From Hyphomicrobiales bacterium (GTDB lineage: Bacteria; Pseudomonadota; Alphaproteobacteria; Rhizobiales; HXMU1428-3), in contig JAJFHW010000356.1 of NCBI GenBank assembly GCA_021775385.1, positions 1 through 14,375 of the forward strand: a DNA stretch of 14,375 bases, given 5' to 3'. Below the pieces are notes generated by a model, which saw nothing but the letters and a program-made list of their open reading frames with translations, was not told where the DNA came from and did no database searches. Below are positions 1 through 6,245 of this stretch, one piece after another. The position numbers and the translations under genes were made by a program. The stretch's first letter is position 1. Every line of letters begins with the position of its first letter.

Positions 1-76
1 ACCTAAGGGTGTTATGTCAGATACGGATGCCCGTGAAGCAAATGTTGGCGGTGAAATTTTGTGCAACGTATTTTAA
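1..76 (+). CDS. rpsH: 30S ribosomal protein S8, C-terminal end (partial)
   Basis: The window opens inside a gene. The frame beginning at base 2 reads 24 codons to a TAA at 74-76 and contains PKGVMSDTDAREANVGGEIL, the conserved C-terminal tail of S8. The GGEI(L/I)C segment and the position directly upstream of rplF match the spc operon order. S8 binds the central domain of 16S rRNA during 30S assembly, and in E. coli it also represses this operon. Only the 3' end is visible, so length and start cannot be judged. Confidence 0.9.
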   Translation, partial: PKGVMSDTDAREANVGGEILCNVF

Positions 77-106
77 TTGCGTTGCTGAAGAAGGAAGGGA
101 AAGCCC

Positions 107-640
107 ATGTCTAGAATCGGGAAAAAACCTATTGCGGTCCCGTCTGGTGTGGAAGTCAAGATTGACGGCCAAACAGTCAAAGCAAAAGGCTCCAAGGGTG
201 AGCTTTCAATTACTTTGGTTGACGACGTAACCGTCCGGATGACTGATGATGGTGTTGAGGTTTCACCTGTTGGCGAGACCAAACGTGCACGTTCAATGTG
301 GGGCATGTCCCGTACATTAGTGCAGAACGTCTTCGTTGGTGTTTCTGAAGGGTATAAAAAAGAACTTCAAATCAATGGCGTTGGTTATCGGGCCGCGATT
401 AAAGGCAAAAGCCTTTCTTTGCAACTTGGTCTTAGTCATGATGTTGATTACGCTTTACCAGAGGGAATTCAAATTGAATGCCCGACTAACACTGAAATTG
501 TTGTTTCTGGTATTGAAAAGCAAGTTGTTGGTCAAGTAGCGGCGGAAATTCGCAGCTATCGTCCGCCTGAGCCTTACAAAGGCAAAGGTATCAAATATAA
601 AGATGAATATATCTTCCGCAAAGAAGGTAAGAAGAAGTAA
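107..640 (+). CDS. rplF: 50S ribosomal protein L6
   Basis: This encodes a 177-residue protein beginning [15 protein letters not shown], the standard L6 start, and it has the usual full length. L6 binds 23S rRNA near the sarcin-ricin loop and the factor-binding site. The C-terminal part holds the conserved [20 protein letters not shown] signature around residues 144-163 and a basic end (EGKKK). The ATG is preceded by a purine-rich Shine-Dalgarno (aaggaaggga, 91-100). It lies 30 bases after rpsH and 11 bases before rplR, so it is an interior gene of the operon. Nothing is unusual. Confidence 0.98.
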   Translation: MSRIGKKPIAVPSGVEVKIDGQTVKAKGSKGELSITLVDDVTVRMTDDGVEVSPVGETKRARSMWGMSRTLVQNVFVGVSEGYKKELQINGVGYRAAIKGKSLSLQLGLSHDVDYALPEGIQIECPTNTEIVVSGIEKQVVGQVAAEIRSYRPPEPYKGKGIKYKDEYIFRKEGKKK

Positions 641-651
641 GAGAAAAGCTC

Positions 652-1014
652 ATGAGCTCTGCAAAATCTACATTTGAACGTCGTAAAGCAAGAGTGCGCC
701 GCACTTTAGCACGCGTCTCGAACGGGCGGCCTAGACTATCAGTTCATCGCTCTTCGCAACATACCTATGCGCAAATTATTTGCGATAAATCAGGTAAAAC
801 CCTTGTTTCAGCGTCAAGCATTGAAAAGGGTCTGAGAAGCAAAATTAAAAAAGGCGGCAATATTGAAGCTGCTGAAGAAATTGGAAGCATTATTGCTGAG
901 CGCGGCAAAGAAGCTGGTATCGAAGAAGTTGTTTTCGATCGCGGTGGCTATATCTATCATGGTCGAGTTAAGGCCTTGGCAGACGCCGCGCGTGAAAAAG
1001 GCTTGAAGTTTTAA
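652..1014 (+). CDS. rplR: 50S ribosomal protein L18
   Basis: A 120-residue basic protein of the usual L18 length. It has an arginine-rich N-terminus ([10 protein letters not shown]), the [18 protein letters not shown] core and the C-terminal [20 protein letters not shown] motif that defines the family. L18 binds 5S rRNA with L5 and delivers it to the central protuberance. It follows rplF by 11 bases and is probably co-transcribed. The 70-base gap to rpsE contains a hairpin annotated separately. Confidence 0.98.
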   Translation: MSSAKSTFERRKARVRRTLARVSNGRPRLSVHRSSQHTYAQIICDKSGKTLVSASSIEKGLRSKIKKGGNIEAAEEIGSIIAERGKEAGIEEVVFDRGGYIYHGRVKALADAAREKGLKF

Positions 1015-1024
1015 TATTAAAAAC

Positions 1025-1054
1025 AAGGCTTTGTTCAAATTTATTTGAAGCCTT
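1025..1054 (+). promoter_or_regulatory. Hairpin followed by T-rich DNA between rplR and rpsE
   Basis: AAGGC (1025-1029) pairs with GCCTT (1050-1054). After a 4-base bulge, TTCAAAT (1034-1040) pairs with ATTTGAA (1043-1049), closing over a small T-rich loop. The following bases (about 1053-1069) are mostly T. This resembles a weak intrinsic terminator or attenuator inside the operon. Since rpsE is essential and shows no obvious promoter of its own, it is more likely to cause partial termination, pausing or mRNA processing. The pairing is seen; the function is inferred. Confidence 0.35.
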
Positions 1055-1084
1055 TGGTTTTTGTTTTTTGAGAGGACTTAACAC

Positions 1085-1645
1085 GTGGCACGTAACCCAA
1101 GAGACCGGGAAGAAAAAGACAGTGAGTTTGTTGACAAGCTCGTTCACATTAATCGCGTCGCTAAAGTTGTAAAAGGTGGTCGTCGTTTTGGTTTTGCAGC
1201 ACTTGTTGTTGTTGGTGATCAAAAAGGCCGCGTTGGGTTTGGCCACGGTAAAGCACGTGAAGTACCTGAAGCGATCCGTAAAGCGACTGAAGCTGCTAAG
1301 CGTAACTTGATTAAAGTACCGCTACGTGAAGGTAGAACTTTGCATCATGATGTAAAAGGTCGCCACGGTGCTGGTAAAGTTTTATTACGTGCAGCGCCTC
1401 CAGGTACTGGTATCATTGCCGGTGGTCCGATGCGTGCTGTTTTTGAAACTCTTGGCGTGCAAGACGTTGTTGCTAAATCTCAAGGTAGCTCAAATCCATA
1501 CAACATGGTCCGGGCGACATTTGATGCATTAAAAGCAGAAGACAGTCCACGTGGTGTTGCTGCAAGACGCGGTAAAAAAGTAAGTGATATTGTTGCTCGT
1601 CGCCGTGATGGTGCTGGTGATAATCAATTGCAAGCTGACGTTTAA
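1085..1645 (+). CDS. rpsE: 30S ribosomal protein S5
   Basis: A 186-residue S5. The start is GTG, chosen because gagagga (1070-1076) is a good Shine-Dalgarno 8 bases upstream and the product then begins [20 protein letters not shown], as in other alphaproteobacterial S5 proteins. The N-terminal double-stranded-RNA-binding domain (about 15-80) holds [20 protein letters not shown]. The C-terminal domain holds the [20 protein letters not shown] segment. S5 acts in translational fidelity at the mRNA entry side of the 30S subunit. The tail ([16 protein letters not shown]...) is the longer form usual in this class. rpmD follows after 19 bases. Confidence 0.98.
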   Translation: MARNPRDREEKDSEFVDKLVHINRVAKVVKGGRRFGFAALVVVGDQKGRVGFGHGKAREVPEAIRKATEAAKRNLIKVPLREGRTLHHDVKGRHGAGKVLLRAAPPGTGIIAGGPMRAVFETLGVQDVVAKSQGSSNPYNMVRATFDALKAEDSPRGVAARRGKKVSDIVARRRDGAGDNQLQADV

Positions 1646-1664
1646 TTTTAGGAATATTGTTTAA

Positions 1665-1856
1665 ATGGCTAAATCTGGAAAAACAATTACGGTTGAACAA
1701 ACTGGCAGCCGTATTCGCCAAAATGAAAAACAGCGTGCTACTTTGACTGGGCTTGGTCTCACAAAAATGCATCAAAAACGCACTTTAGAAGACACACCTT
1801 CAGTACGTGGTATGATTGATAGTGTTGCTCATCTTGTAACTGTTGTTGAAGACTAA
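1665..1856 (+). CDS. rpmD: 50S ribosomal protein L30
   Basis: A 63-residue protein with the full L30 fold: [20 protein letters not shown], then [23 protein letters not shown] and the VAHLVTVVE end. L30 is a small structural protein of the large subunit, positioned near 5S rRNA. A modest Shine-Dalgarno (aggaa, about 1650-1654) lies 10 bases before the ATG. It follows rpsE closely in the usual order rpsE-rpmD-rplO. The next gene is separated by an unusually long 226-base spacer. Confidence 0.97.
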   Translation: MAKSGKTITVEQTGSRIRQNEKQRATLTGLGLTKMHQKRTLEDTPSVRGMIDSVAHLVTVVED

Positions 1857-1857
1857 A

Positions 1858-1959
1858 CCTGCTAGCAGGCCTGTAATAGGCTGATTTTGGAACTGATTTA
1901 ATAAGATATTCCAATATTTTGCAGAATAAATTTTGAACGCACGGGATGCTTTTTGCATC
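1858..1959 (+). other. Dyad-rich first half of the rpmD-rplO spacer
   Basis: Two bases after the rpmD stop lies a perfect 12-base palindrome, CCTGCTAGCAGG (1858-1869), which overlaps a GCCT/AGGC hairpin (1869-1881). Next come TTGGAA (1887-1892) with TTCCAA (1909-1914), then GATGC-TTTTT-GCATC (1945-1959). Alternatively TTGCA (1953-1957) can pair with TGCAA (1966-1970). No gene is supported here. The density of short stems just before the tandem hairpin repeat suggests a structured mRNA segment, but each stem alone is weak. Confidence 0.4.
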
Positions 1960-1976
1960 GATAAGTGCAAGGAACA

Positions 1977-2049
1977 GCGCCGGTTGCTCTTAGAACAACC
2001 TGAAGGCGTATTAATCCGCGCCGGTTGCTTGTGGGCAACCTGAAGGCGC
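1977..2049 (+). repeat. Tandem hairpin repeat (two copies) upstream of rplO
   Basis: Two near-identical units, 1977-2009 and 2018-2049, are spaced 41 bases apart. Each has an outer stem GCGCC/GGCG(C or T), an inner stem GGTTG(C)/(G)CAACC, an unpaired TGAA on the 3' side between the two stems, and a variable apical loop (ctcttagaa against ttgtgg). Copy 1 has a G-U closing pair where copy 2 has G-C. Stems and the TGAA bulge are kept while the loop differs, which is what selection on RNA structure would leave. The second copy ends 33 bases before the rplO ATG. It may be a regulatory leader or a dispersed repeat element; I do not recognise a named family. Confidence 0.7.
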
Positions 2050-2082
2050 ACTAAAATAGAGAAAGCATAAAGGGTATCTTTC

Positions 2083-2568
2083 ATGCGCTTAAATGAATTA
2101 AGAGATAATCCAGGAGCCACTAAGGAACGCAAACGCGTTGGTCGTGGTATTGGTTCTGGTAAGGGTAAAACCGGTGGGCGTGGTGTAAAGGGACAAAAAT
2201 CACGTTCTGGTGTTGCTATTAAAGGTTTTGAGGGTGGCCAACAGCCTATTCACCGCCGTCTACCGAAGCGCGGATTTAACAATATCTTTGCTAAAAACTT
2301 CAATGAATTAAATATTGGTCGTTTGCAAAAAGCGATTGATGAGAAGAAGTTTAAAGATGGCGACACAATTACTGTAGAAGCATTGGTTGAAGCTGGTCTT
2401 GTTCGCCGGGTTCTAGATGGTATTCGTATTCTTGGTGATGGTGAGCTTAAAGCAAAGCTTGTGATTAAGGCTGCTGGTGCATCTAAATCTGCGATCGCTG
2501 CGATTGAAAAAGCTGGTGGTTCAGTTGAAATACTTGAAGCTAAACCAGTTGCAGAAGAAAAAAAATAA
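2083..2568 (+). CDS. rplO: 50S ribosomal protein L15
   Basis: A 161-residue L15. It begins [20 protein letters not shown], continues with the glycine- and lysine-rich [20 protein letters not shown] stretch that threads into 23S rRNA, then the [17 protein letters not shown] motif and a globular C-terminal domain (about 75-150). L15 is a late assembly protein of the large subunit. The start is supported by the conserved N-terminus and an aaaggg Shine-Dalgarno (about 2069-2074). It heads the rplO-secY-adk part of the operon and is preceded by the tandem hairpin repeat. The C-terminal tail (AKPVAEEKK) is slightly extended and charged. Confidence 0.98.
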   Translation: MRLNELRDNPGATKERKRVGRGIGSGKGKTGGRGVKGQKSRSGVAIKGFEGGQQPIHRRLPKRGFNNIFAKNFNELNIGRLQKAIDEKKFKDGDTITVEALVEAGLVRRVLDGIRILGDGELKAKLVIKAAGASKSAIAAIEKAGGSVEILEAKPVAEEKK

Positions 2569-2716
2569 GTTAGATATTGTATAGGATCATTCGTTAATTA
2601 GTCTTTTGATTTTTTAGCCGTTTGGGTATTTCTGACGTAAGTCTTTATAAAATGATATAAAGGCCCATATTGGTTATTAGAGTTAAAAGACGAATTGACT
2701 TATAGGGATTAAAATA

Positions 2717-4063
2717 ATGGTTTCAGCTGCCGAACAGTTAGCCGCTAATTTAAATTTTTCTGCCATTGGTAAGGCAGAAGAACTTAAGAAGCGGATTTGG
2801 TTTACTCTTGGCGCTTTGTTGGTGTATCGCCTTGGAACCTATATTCCTATTCCTGGTATTGATCTTGAGCAATTACGTTCTGTTTTCCAAGGCAATGGTA
2901 ATGGTGGTAGTACCATTCTTGATCAGCTAAATCTTTTTGCTGGTGGTGCTATTTCGCGGATGGCGATATTTGCACTTAATATCATGCCTTATATCTCTGC
3001 CTCTATTATCATTCAGCTTTTGACCACGGTTTCACCGCATCTTGAGCAGTTGAAGAAAGAAGGCGAGCAGGGTCGCAAGCAAATTAACCAATATACACGT
3101 TATGGCACAGTTGTGTTAGCGACTATTCAATCGTATGGCATTGCTGTTGGCTTAGAAGGTTCTACTAATAACGTAGTGCTTGACCCAGGGTTATTCTTTA
3201 GAGCGTCAACTGTGATTACACTGGTTGGTGGTACCGTATTTTTGATGTGGCTTGGTGAGCAGATTACCGCGCGTGGTATTGGTAATGGTATTTCATTGAT
3301 CATCTTTGCAGGCATTGTGGCTGAACTACCTGGAGCTATTGCGAGTGCTTTTGAATTGTCTCGCCGCGGTACATTATCTGTACCTGTCCTTATTATTCTG
3401 TTAGTCGGTATTGTTGCTATTATTGCGGTTATTGTGTTCATGGAACGTGCTCAACGCCGATTGTTGGTGCAATATCCAAAGCGCCAAATGGGTAATCGTA
3501 TGGCCCAGGGTGATAATTCTCACTTACCATTGAAACTGAACACCGCTGGTGTTATTCCTCCGATTTTTGCTTCAAGCCTTTTACTATTGCCGGCAACATT
3601 TGCTGCTTTTGGTACGAGCCAGAGTTCTGAATGGTTTGCAACTATTACGGCTATGCTTGGTCGTGGCCAGCCGCTTTATCTCGCGATTTATGTCGCACTA
3701 ATTATTTTCTTTGCTTTCTTCTACACAGCGATTGTATTCAACCCTGAAGAAACAGCTGATAATTTGAAGAAATATGGTGGTTTTGTTCCTGGCATCCGGC
3801 CTGGTACAAAAACAGCTGAATATATCGATTATGTTTTAACTCGAATTACTGTCGTTGGTGCAATTTACTTAGCCCTTGTTTGTGTGCTACCTGAATATCT
3901 TCAGTCTTACACAGCGGTCTCATTTGCACTAGGTGGCACTTCATTACTCATTGTAGTGAGTGTGACAATGGACACAGTCTCACAAGTGCAAAGTCATCTT
4001 TTGGCGCACCAGTATGAGGGACTGATTAAAAAGTCTAAATTGCGGGGAAGTCGAAGAAAATGA
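2717..4063 (+). CDS. secY: Preprotein translocase subunit SecY
   Basis: A 448-residue inner-membrane protein with about ten hydrophobic helices. It is the channel subunit of the SecYEG translocon, which exports unfolded proteins and inserts membrane proteins. Visible family features are the N-terminal LKKRIWFTLGALLVYRLGTY helix 1, the plug-region IPGIDLEQLRSVF, the long cytoplasmic loop YPKRQMGNRMAQGDNSHLPL (about residues 253-272) that contacts SecA and the ribosome, and the NPEETADNLKKYGGFVPGIR loop with its conserved arginine. The stop overlaps the adk start by ATGA (4060-4063), so the two are translationally coupled. The Shine-Dalgarno is weak (tataggga, about 2701-2708). Confidence 0.98.
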   Translation: MVSAAEQLAANLNFSAIGKAEELKKRIWFTLGALLVYRLGTYIPIPGIDLEQLRSVFQGNGNGGSTILDQLNLFAGGAISRMAIFALNIMPYISASIIIQLLTTVSPHLEQLKKEGEQGRKQINQYTRYGTVVLATIQSYGIAVGLEGSTNNVVLDPGLFFRASTVITLVGGTVFLMWLGEQITARGIGNGISLIIFAGIVAELPGAIASAFELSRRGTLSVPVLIILLVGIVAIIAVIVFMERAQRRLLVQYPKRQMGNRMAQGDNSHLPLKLNTAGVIPPIFASSLLLLPATFAAFGTSQSSEWFATITAMLGRGQPLYLAIYVALIIFFAFFYTAIVFNPEETADNLKKYGGFVPGIRPGTKTAEYIDYVLTRITVVGAIYLALVCVLPEYLQSYTAVSFALGGTSLLIVVSVTMDTVSQVQSHLLAHQYEGLIKKSKLRGSRRK

Positions 4064-4710
4064 ATATAATATTATTAGGCCCTCCGGGGGCAGGTAAAGG
4101 TACTCAAGCTCGTCTAATTGAAAAGGCACGTGGTCTTGTTCAATTATCAACTGGTGATATGCTACGAGCAGCTGTTGCGGCTGGTTCTGAAGTCGGACTT
4201 AAAGCAAAAGCTGTAATGGAAGCTGGTGGCCTGGTTTCTGATGAAATTGTTATTGGTATTATTTCTGATCGGATTGATGAGCCCGATTGCCAAAATGGTT
4301 TTATCCTTGATGGCTTTCCACGGACTTTACCACAAGCTGCAGCATTAGAAGATTTACTCGTTTCTAAAAATAAGAGCTTAAACGCTGTTATTGAAATGCG
4401 CGTTGATGATGAAAAATTAGTTGAGCGGATTACTGGACGCTTTACATGCGGGGATTGTGGTGAAGGATACCATGATACATTCCGCGCTCCTAAGGTTGAG
4501 GGCGTCTGTGATAATTGCGGTAGTGCTAACTTTAAGCGACGTGCTGACGATAATGAAGAAACACTGCGGGCTAGATTGTTATCTTACTATAAGGAAACAT
4601 CGCCGCTGATTGGTTATTATTTTGCTAAAGATAATCTGGCGTCTATTGATGGTATGGCAGATATGTCTGAAGTGACAAACCAGATTGAGACTATTTTGGC
4701 TAGTGCATAA
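4060..4710 (+). CDS. adk: Adenylate kinase, zinc-finger LID type
   Basis: A 216-residue cytosolic kinase that interconverts ATP plus AMP with two ADP. The P-loop GPPGAGKGT lies at residues 7-15, the AMP-binding LSTGDMLRAA at 29-38, and the DGFPRT motif at 84-89. The LID domain carries C130-x2-C133 and C150-x2-C153, the four cysteines expected to hold a structural zinc, as in Gram-positive and many alphaproteobacterial forms but not in E. coli. RRADDNEET follows the LID. The ATG is fixed by the four-base overlap with secY. It is the last gene before a 501-base spacer. Confidence 0.98.
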   Translation: MNIILLGPPGAGKGTQARLIEKARGLVQLSTGDMLRAAVAAGSEVGLKAKAVMEAGGLVSDEIVIGIISDRIDEPDCQNGFILDGFPRTLPQAAALEDLLVSKNKSLNAVIEMRVDDEKLVERITGRFTCGDCGEGYHDTFRAPKVEGVCDNCGSANFKRRADDNEETLRARLLSYYKETSPLIGYYFAKDNLASIDGMADMSEVTNQIETILASA

Positions 4711-4839
4711 ACTTTTCAAACTGAATTGATTGAATGTTCTAGTATTTTTTGACGCATATATTTTTTCGATCCTCGTTGTGCTCCGGTCGGATTGTGCTCA
4801 AGCCAATAGTCTTAACGGTTTATTATGTTTTTTTGCTTG

Positions 4840-4891
4840 AAAGAGCGTAAGGGCTTGACGAAAACAAGTTAAACCCTTACAAAAACTCTTT
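4840..4891 (+). promoter_or_regulatory. Extended stem-loop downstream of adk
   Basis: AAAGAG (4840-4845) can pair with CTCTTT (4886-4891), GTAAGGG (4847-4853) pairs perfectly with CCCTTAC (4874-4880), and CTTG (4854-4857) pairs with CAAG (4865-4868) around an ACGAAAA loop. It lies 130 bases after the adk stop and ends in a short T run (4889-4893), so it could end or process the secY-adk transcript. The same DNA holds TTGACG (4855-4860) and TACAAA (4878-4883) with 17 bases between them, a possible promoter for the downstream genes. The choice between these two roles is open. Confidence 0.4.
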
Positions 4892-4916
4892 TTCACGCAA
4901 GAATTAGTGATTCTGT

Positions 4917-5023
4917 CAGAAAGTGCCAATACGTGCTTTCTGTTTGCCAGGTTTTACGACACTTTTTACTGTGTTGTAGGGGCTGGAACATTGATCTTAA
5001 GTAAATATTTGCTTTTAAATCAA
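4917..5023 (+). promoter_or_regulatory. Consecutive stem-loops in the adk-rpsM spacer
   Basis: Three structures follow each other. CAGAAAG (4917-4923) pairs with CTTTCTG (4936-4942). A nested hairpin runs from 4942 to 4989: GTT/AAC, CCAG (4947-4950)/CTGG (4983-4986), then TACGACAC (4955-4962) with GTGTTGTA (4971-4978), eight pairs including one G-U. An AT-rich dyad follows, with TTGAT (4991-4995)/ATCAA (5019-5023) enclosing AAGTAAA/TTTGCTT. The G-U pair suggests an RNA rather than a DNA signal for the middle one. The rest of the 501-base gap (4711-5211) holds no gene I can support on either strand. Confidence 0.45.
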
Positions 5024-5110
5024 TATCTCGTTTATTCCTGACTTTATGATGTGAGGGATTGGGAACAAATAGAAGGTTTTTTGTTAGGCCGCTTGTATGT
5101 GTCATTACCT

Positions 5111-5139
5111 TTGTGAGGTAAATGAACGTAAAGTATAAC
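5111..5139 (+). promoter_or_regulatory. Candidate promoter for rpsM-rpsK-rpoA-rplQ
   Basis: TTGTGA (5111-5116) and TATAAC (5134-5139) are separated by exactly 17 bases, a good match to a housekeeping sigma-70-type promoter. Transcription would start near 5146 and give a leader of about 65 bases that contains the 5170-5194 hairpin and the upstream reading frame. The -35 overlaps the TTACCT/AGGTAA dyad (5105-5121), which could be an operator or chance. Promoter calls from sequence alone are uncertain, and read-through from upstream is also likely. Confidence 0.4.
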
Positions 5140-5169
5140 TGATAAAATGAAGCTTTAAGTGAAACTAGG

Positions 5170-5194
5170 GAGGACTGATATGATTTCAGGCCTC
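5170..5194 (+). promoter_or_regulatory. rpsM leader hairpin
   Basis: GAGG (5170-5173) pairs with CCTC (5191-5194), and CTGA (5175-5178) pairs with TCAG (5186-5189), separated by one A/G mismatch, over a 7-base loop. The 5' arm is itself a strong Shine-Dalgarno (ggagg) for an ATG at 5180 in the loop. The 3' arm CCT can alternatively pair with AGG of the rpsM Shine-Dalgarno (aaggag, 5200-5205). The arrangement could therefore switch ribosome access between the two starts. Pairing is seen; regulation is inferred. Confidence 0.45.
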
Positions 5195-5260
5195 TATTCA
5201 AGGAGAATACTGTGGCTCGTATCGCAGGTGTCAATATACCGACTAATAAGCGCGTTGTGA
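5180..5260 (+). CDS. Short upstream reading frame overlapping the rpsM start (putative leader peptide)
   Basis: The ATG at 5180 sits 6 bases after a near-consensus Shine-Dalgarno (ggagg, 5169-5173). It opens a 26-codon frame ([16 protein letters not shown]...) that ends at TGA 5258-5260, inside rpsM and in a different frame. A ribosome translating it would cross the rpsM Shine-Dalgarno and GTG start. It could act by coupling, by unfolding the leader hairpin, or by competing with rpsM. The peptide has no recognisable family and may be a chance frame; the start signal is the only support. Confidence 0.3.
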   Translation: MISGLYSRRILWLVSQVSIYRLISAL

Positions 5261-5580
5261 TTGCGCTAACATATATTCACGGAATCGGTGATAAATTCGC
5301 TCGTGAAATTTGTGAAGAAGTTAAAATTCCAATGGAACGCCGCGTTAACGAATTGTCTGACGCAGATGTTATCCAAATTCGTGAAACCATTGACCGTGAT
5401 TATATGGTTGAGGGTGATTTGCGTCGTGAAGTTTCCATGAATATTAAGCGCCTGATGGATCTTGGCAGCTATCGTGGATTACGTCATCGTCGTGGTTTGC
5501 CTGTTCGTGGTCAACGTACGCATACAAATGCTCGTACACGTAAGGGCCCGTCTAAGGCAATTGCTGGTAAGAAGAAATAA
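5212..5580 (+). CDS. rpsM: 30S ribosomal protein S13
   Basis: A 122-residue S13 starting at GTG, fixed by the conserved [21 protein letters not shown]-terminus and the aaggag Shine-Dalgarno 6 bases upstream. The helix-two-turns-helix motif ([12 protein letters not shown]) and the C-terminal [20 protein letters not shown] stretch, which reaches toward the P-site tRNA and forms the inter-subunit bridge region, are intact. The C-terminal tail is basic (SKAIAGKKK). It is the first gene of the group corresponding to the E. coli alpha operon, here without rpmJ upstream or rpsD inside. Confidence 0.98.
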   Translation: MARIAGVNIPTNKRVVIALTYIHGIGDKFAREICEEVKIPMERRVNELSDADVIQIRETIDRDYMVEGDLRREVSMNIKRLMDLGSYRGLRHRRGLPVRGQRTHTNARTRKGPSKAIAGKKK

Positions 5581-5659
5581 TTACAGTTTTATATTCGCTT
5601 GTTGCGATTTTTAATTTTAGCAGCAGTTTGTAATATGATTATTTGAAAGACTTAAGTAA

Positions 5660-6049
5660 ATGGCACAAGAAAGAGCACGTACTCGCAAACGTGAAAAGAA
5701 AAACATCAGTTCTGGTGTTGCGCATGTGAGTGCTAGTTTTAATAACACAAAGATTACAATCACGGATGCGCAAGGTAATGCTATTGCTTGGAGTTCGGCT
5801 GGTACGATGGGCTTTAAAGGCTCTCGTAAGTCGACACCTTATGCTGCTCAATTAGCTGCTGAAGATGCTGGTAAAAAAGCTCAAGTGCATGGCATGAAAA
5901 CTCTTGAGGTTGAAGTAACTGGTCCAGGTTCTGGTCGTGAATCAGCTCTTCGGGCGCTTCAATCTATCGGTTTTCAAGTTACGACAATTCGTGATGTAAC
6001 ACCAATTCCTCATAATGGTTGTCGCCCTCGTAAGCGTCGCCGCGTATAA
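5660..6049 (+). CDS. rpsK: 30S ribosomal protein S11
   Basis: A 129-residue S11 of normal length. It has a basic N-terminus ([19 protein letters not shown]), the [20 protein letters not shown] core, [20 protein letters not shown], and the C-terminal [19 protein letters not shown] that contacts 16S rRNA at the platform. S11 works with S7 and S18 at the mRNA exit region. The 79-base gap after rpsM contains only a weak TCGC/GCGA stem (5595-5607). The Shine-Dalgarno is poor (gaaag, about 13 bases upstream), so initiation may depend on coupling or on the AT-rich leader. Confidence 0.98.
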   Translation: MAQERARTRKREKKNISSGVAHVSASFNNTKITITDAQGNAIAWSSAGTMGFKGSRKSTPYAAQLAAEDAGKKAQVHGMKTLEVEVTGPGSGRESALRALQSIGFQVTTIRDVTPIPHNGCRPRKRRRV

Positions 6050-6081
6050 TAATCGTTAGGTATTGAGCTTTCACTTTGAAC

Positions 6082-6110
6082 TTGGCGTTAGTCAGTTGAG
6101 TGAAAATAAT
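6082..6110 (+). promoter_or_regulatory. Possible internal promoter before rpoA
   Basis: TTGGCG (6082-6087) and AATAAT (6105-6110) are 17 bases apart. Transcription would begin around 6117, inside the long hairpin at 6109-6146. This is a moderate match only. It would let rpoA and rplQ be expressed apart from rpsM and rpsK. Confidence 0.25.
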
Positions 6111-6160
6111 CGATTAGACAATTTTTATGAAAACTGTTTAATCGATCTTAAGATAACTGA
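6092..6160 (+). promoter_or_regulatory. Long two-part stem-loop upstream of rpoA
   Basis: ATCGATTAGACA (6109-6120) pairs over all 12 positions with TGTTTAATCGAT (6135-6146), one pair being G-U. After one A/C mismatch TTTT (6122-6125) pairs with AAAA (6130-6133) over a TATG tetraloop, giving 16 pairs in all. An outer helix TCAGTT (6092-6097)/AACTGA (6155-6160) brackets it across an asymmetric internal loop. It has no T run, so a terminator is unlikely. RNase processing, a protein-binding site or a DNA operator fit better. Confidence 0.6.
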
Positions 6161-6165
6161 GGGTG

Positions 6166-6208
6166 TCCTTTTTATAAGGATAAAGAGCATTTAACAGCTC
6201 AGGCTGTT
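6166..6208 (+). promoter_or_regulatory. Two further hairpins in the rpoA leader
   Basis: TCCTT (6166-6170) pairs with AAGGA (6176-6180). AACAGC (6193-6198) pairs perfectly with GCTGTT (6203-6208) over a TCAG tetraloop and is followed by TT then GCG. Together with the 16-bp stem just upstream they make a three-hairpin leader ending 37 bases before the rpoA start. The second has a short T end but is too short a T run for an efficient terminator. Confidence 0.4.
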
Positions 6209-6245
6209 TTGCGATTACCCGTTTTGCGAATAAAGGTGACTAAAA

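Noticed and set aside
1946..1993. 16-codon frame (MLFASISAR...) in the rplO leader as a leader peptide
   Set aside because: There is no Shine-Dalgarno, no run of regulatory codons, and the ATG lies in a hairpin arm; nothing beyond chance supports it.
1800..2132. 110-codon antisense frame across the rpmD-rplO spacer
   Set aside because: It runs through the tandem hairpins and into two essential genes on the other strand, and the translation resembles no protein family.
2601..2691. GTCTTTT/AAAAGAC inverted repeat before secY as a regulatory stem
   Set aside because: The arms are 77 bases apart and AT-rich, with no supporting inner pairing; chance is likely.
4855..4883. TTGACG-17-TACAAA as the main promoter of the rpsM group
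   Set aside because: Not dismissed outright, but it overlaps a stem-loop of the adk 3' region and implies a leader over 300 bases; the TTGTGA-17-TATAAC pair nearer rpsM fits better.
4893..5234. 113-codon antisense frame covering most of the adk-rpsM spacer
   Set aside because: The product has no recognisable motif, it starts inside rpsM on the opposite strand, no Shine-Dalgarno is evident, and the region is better explained as a structured leader.
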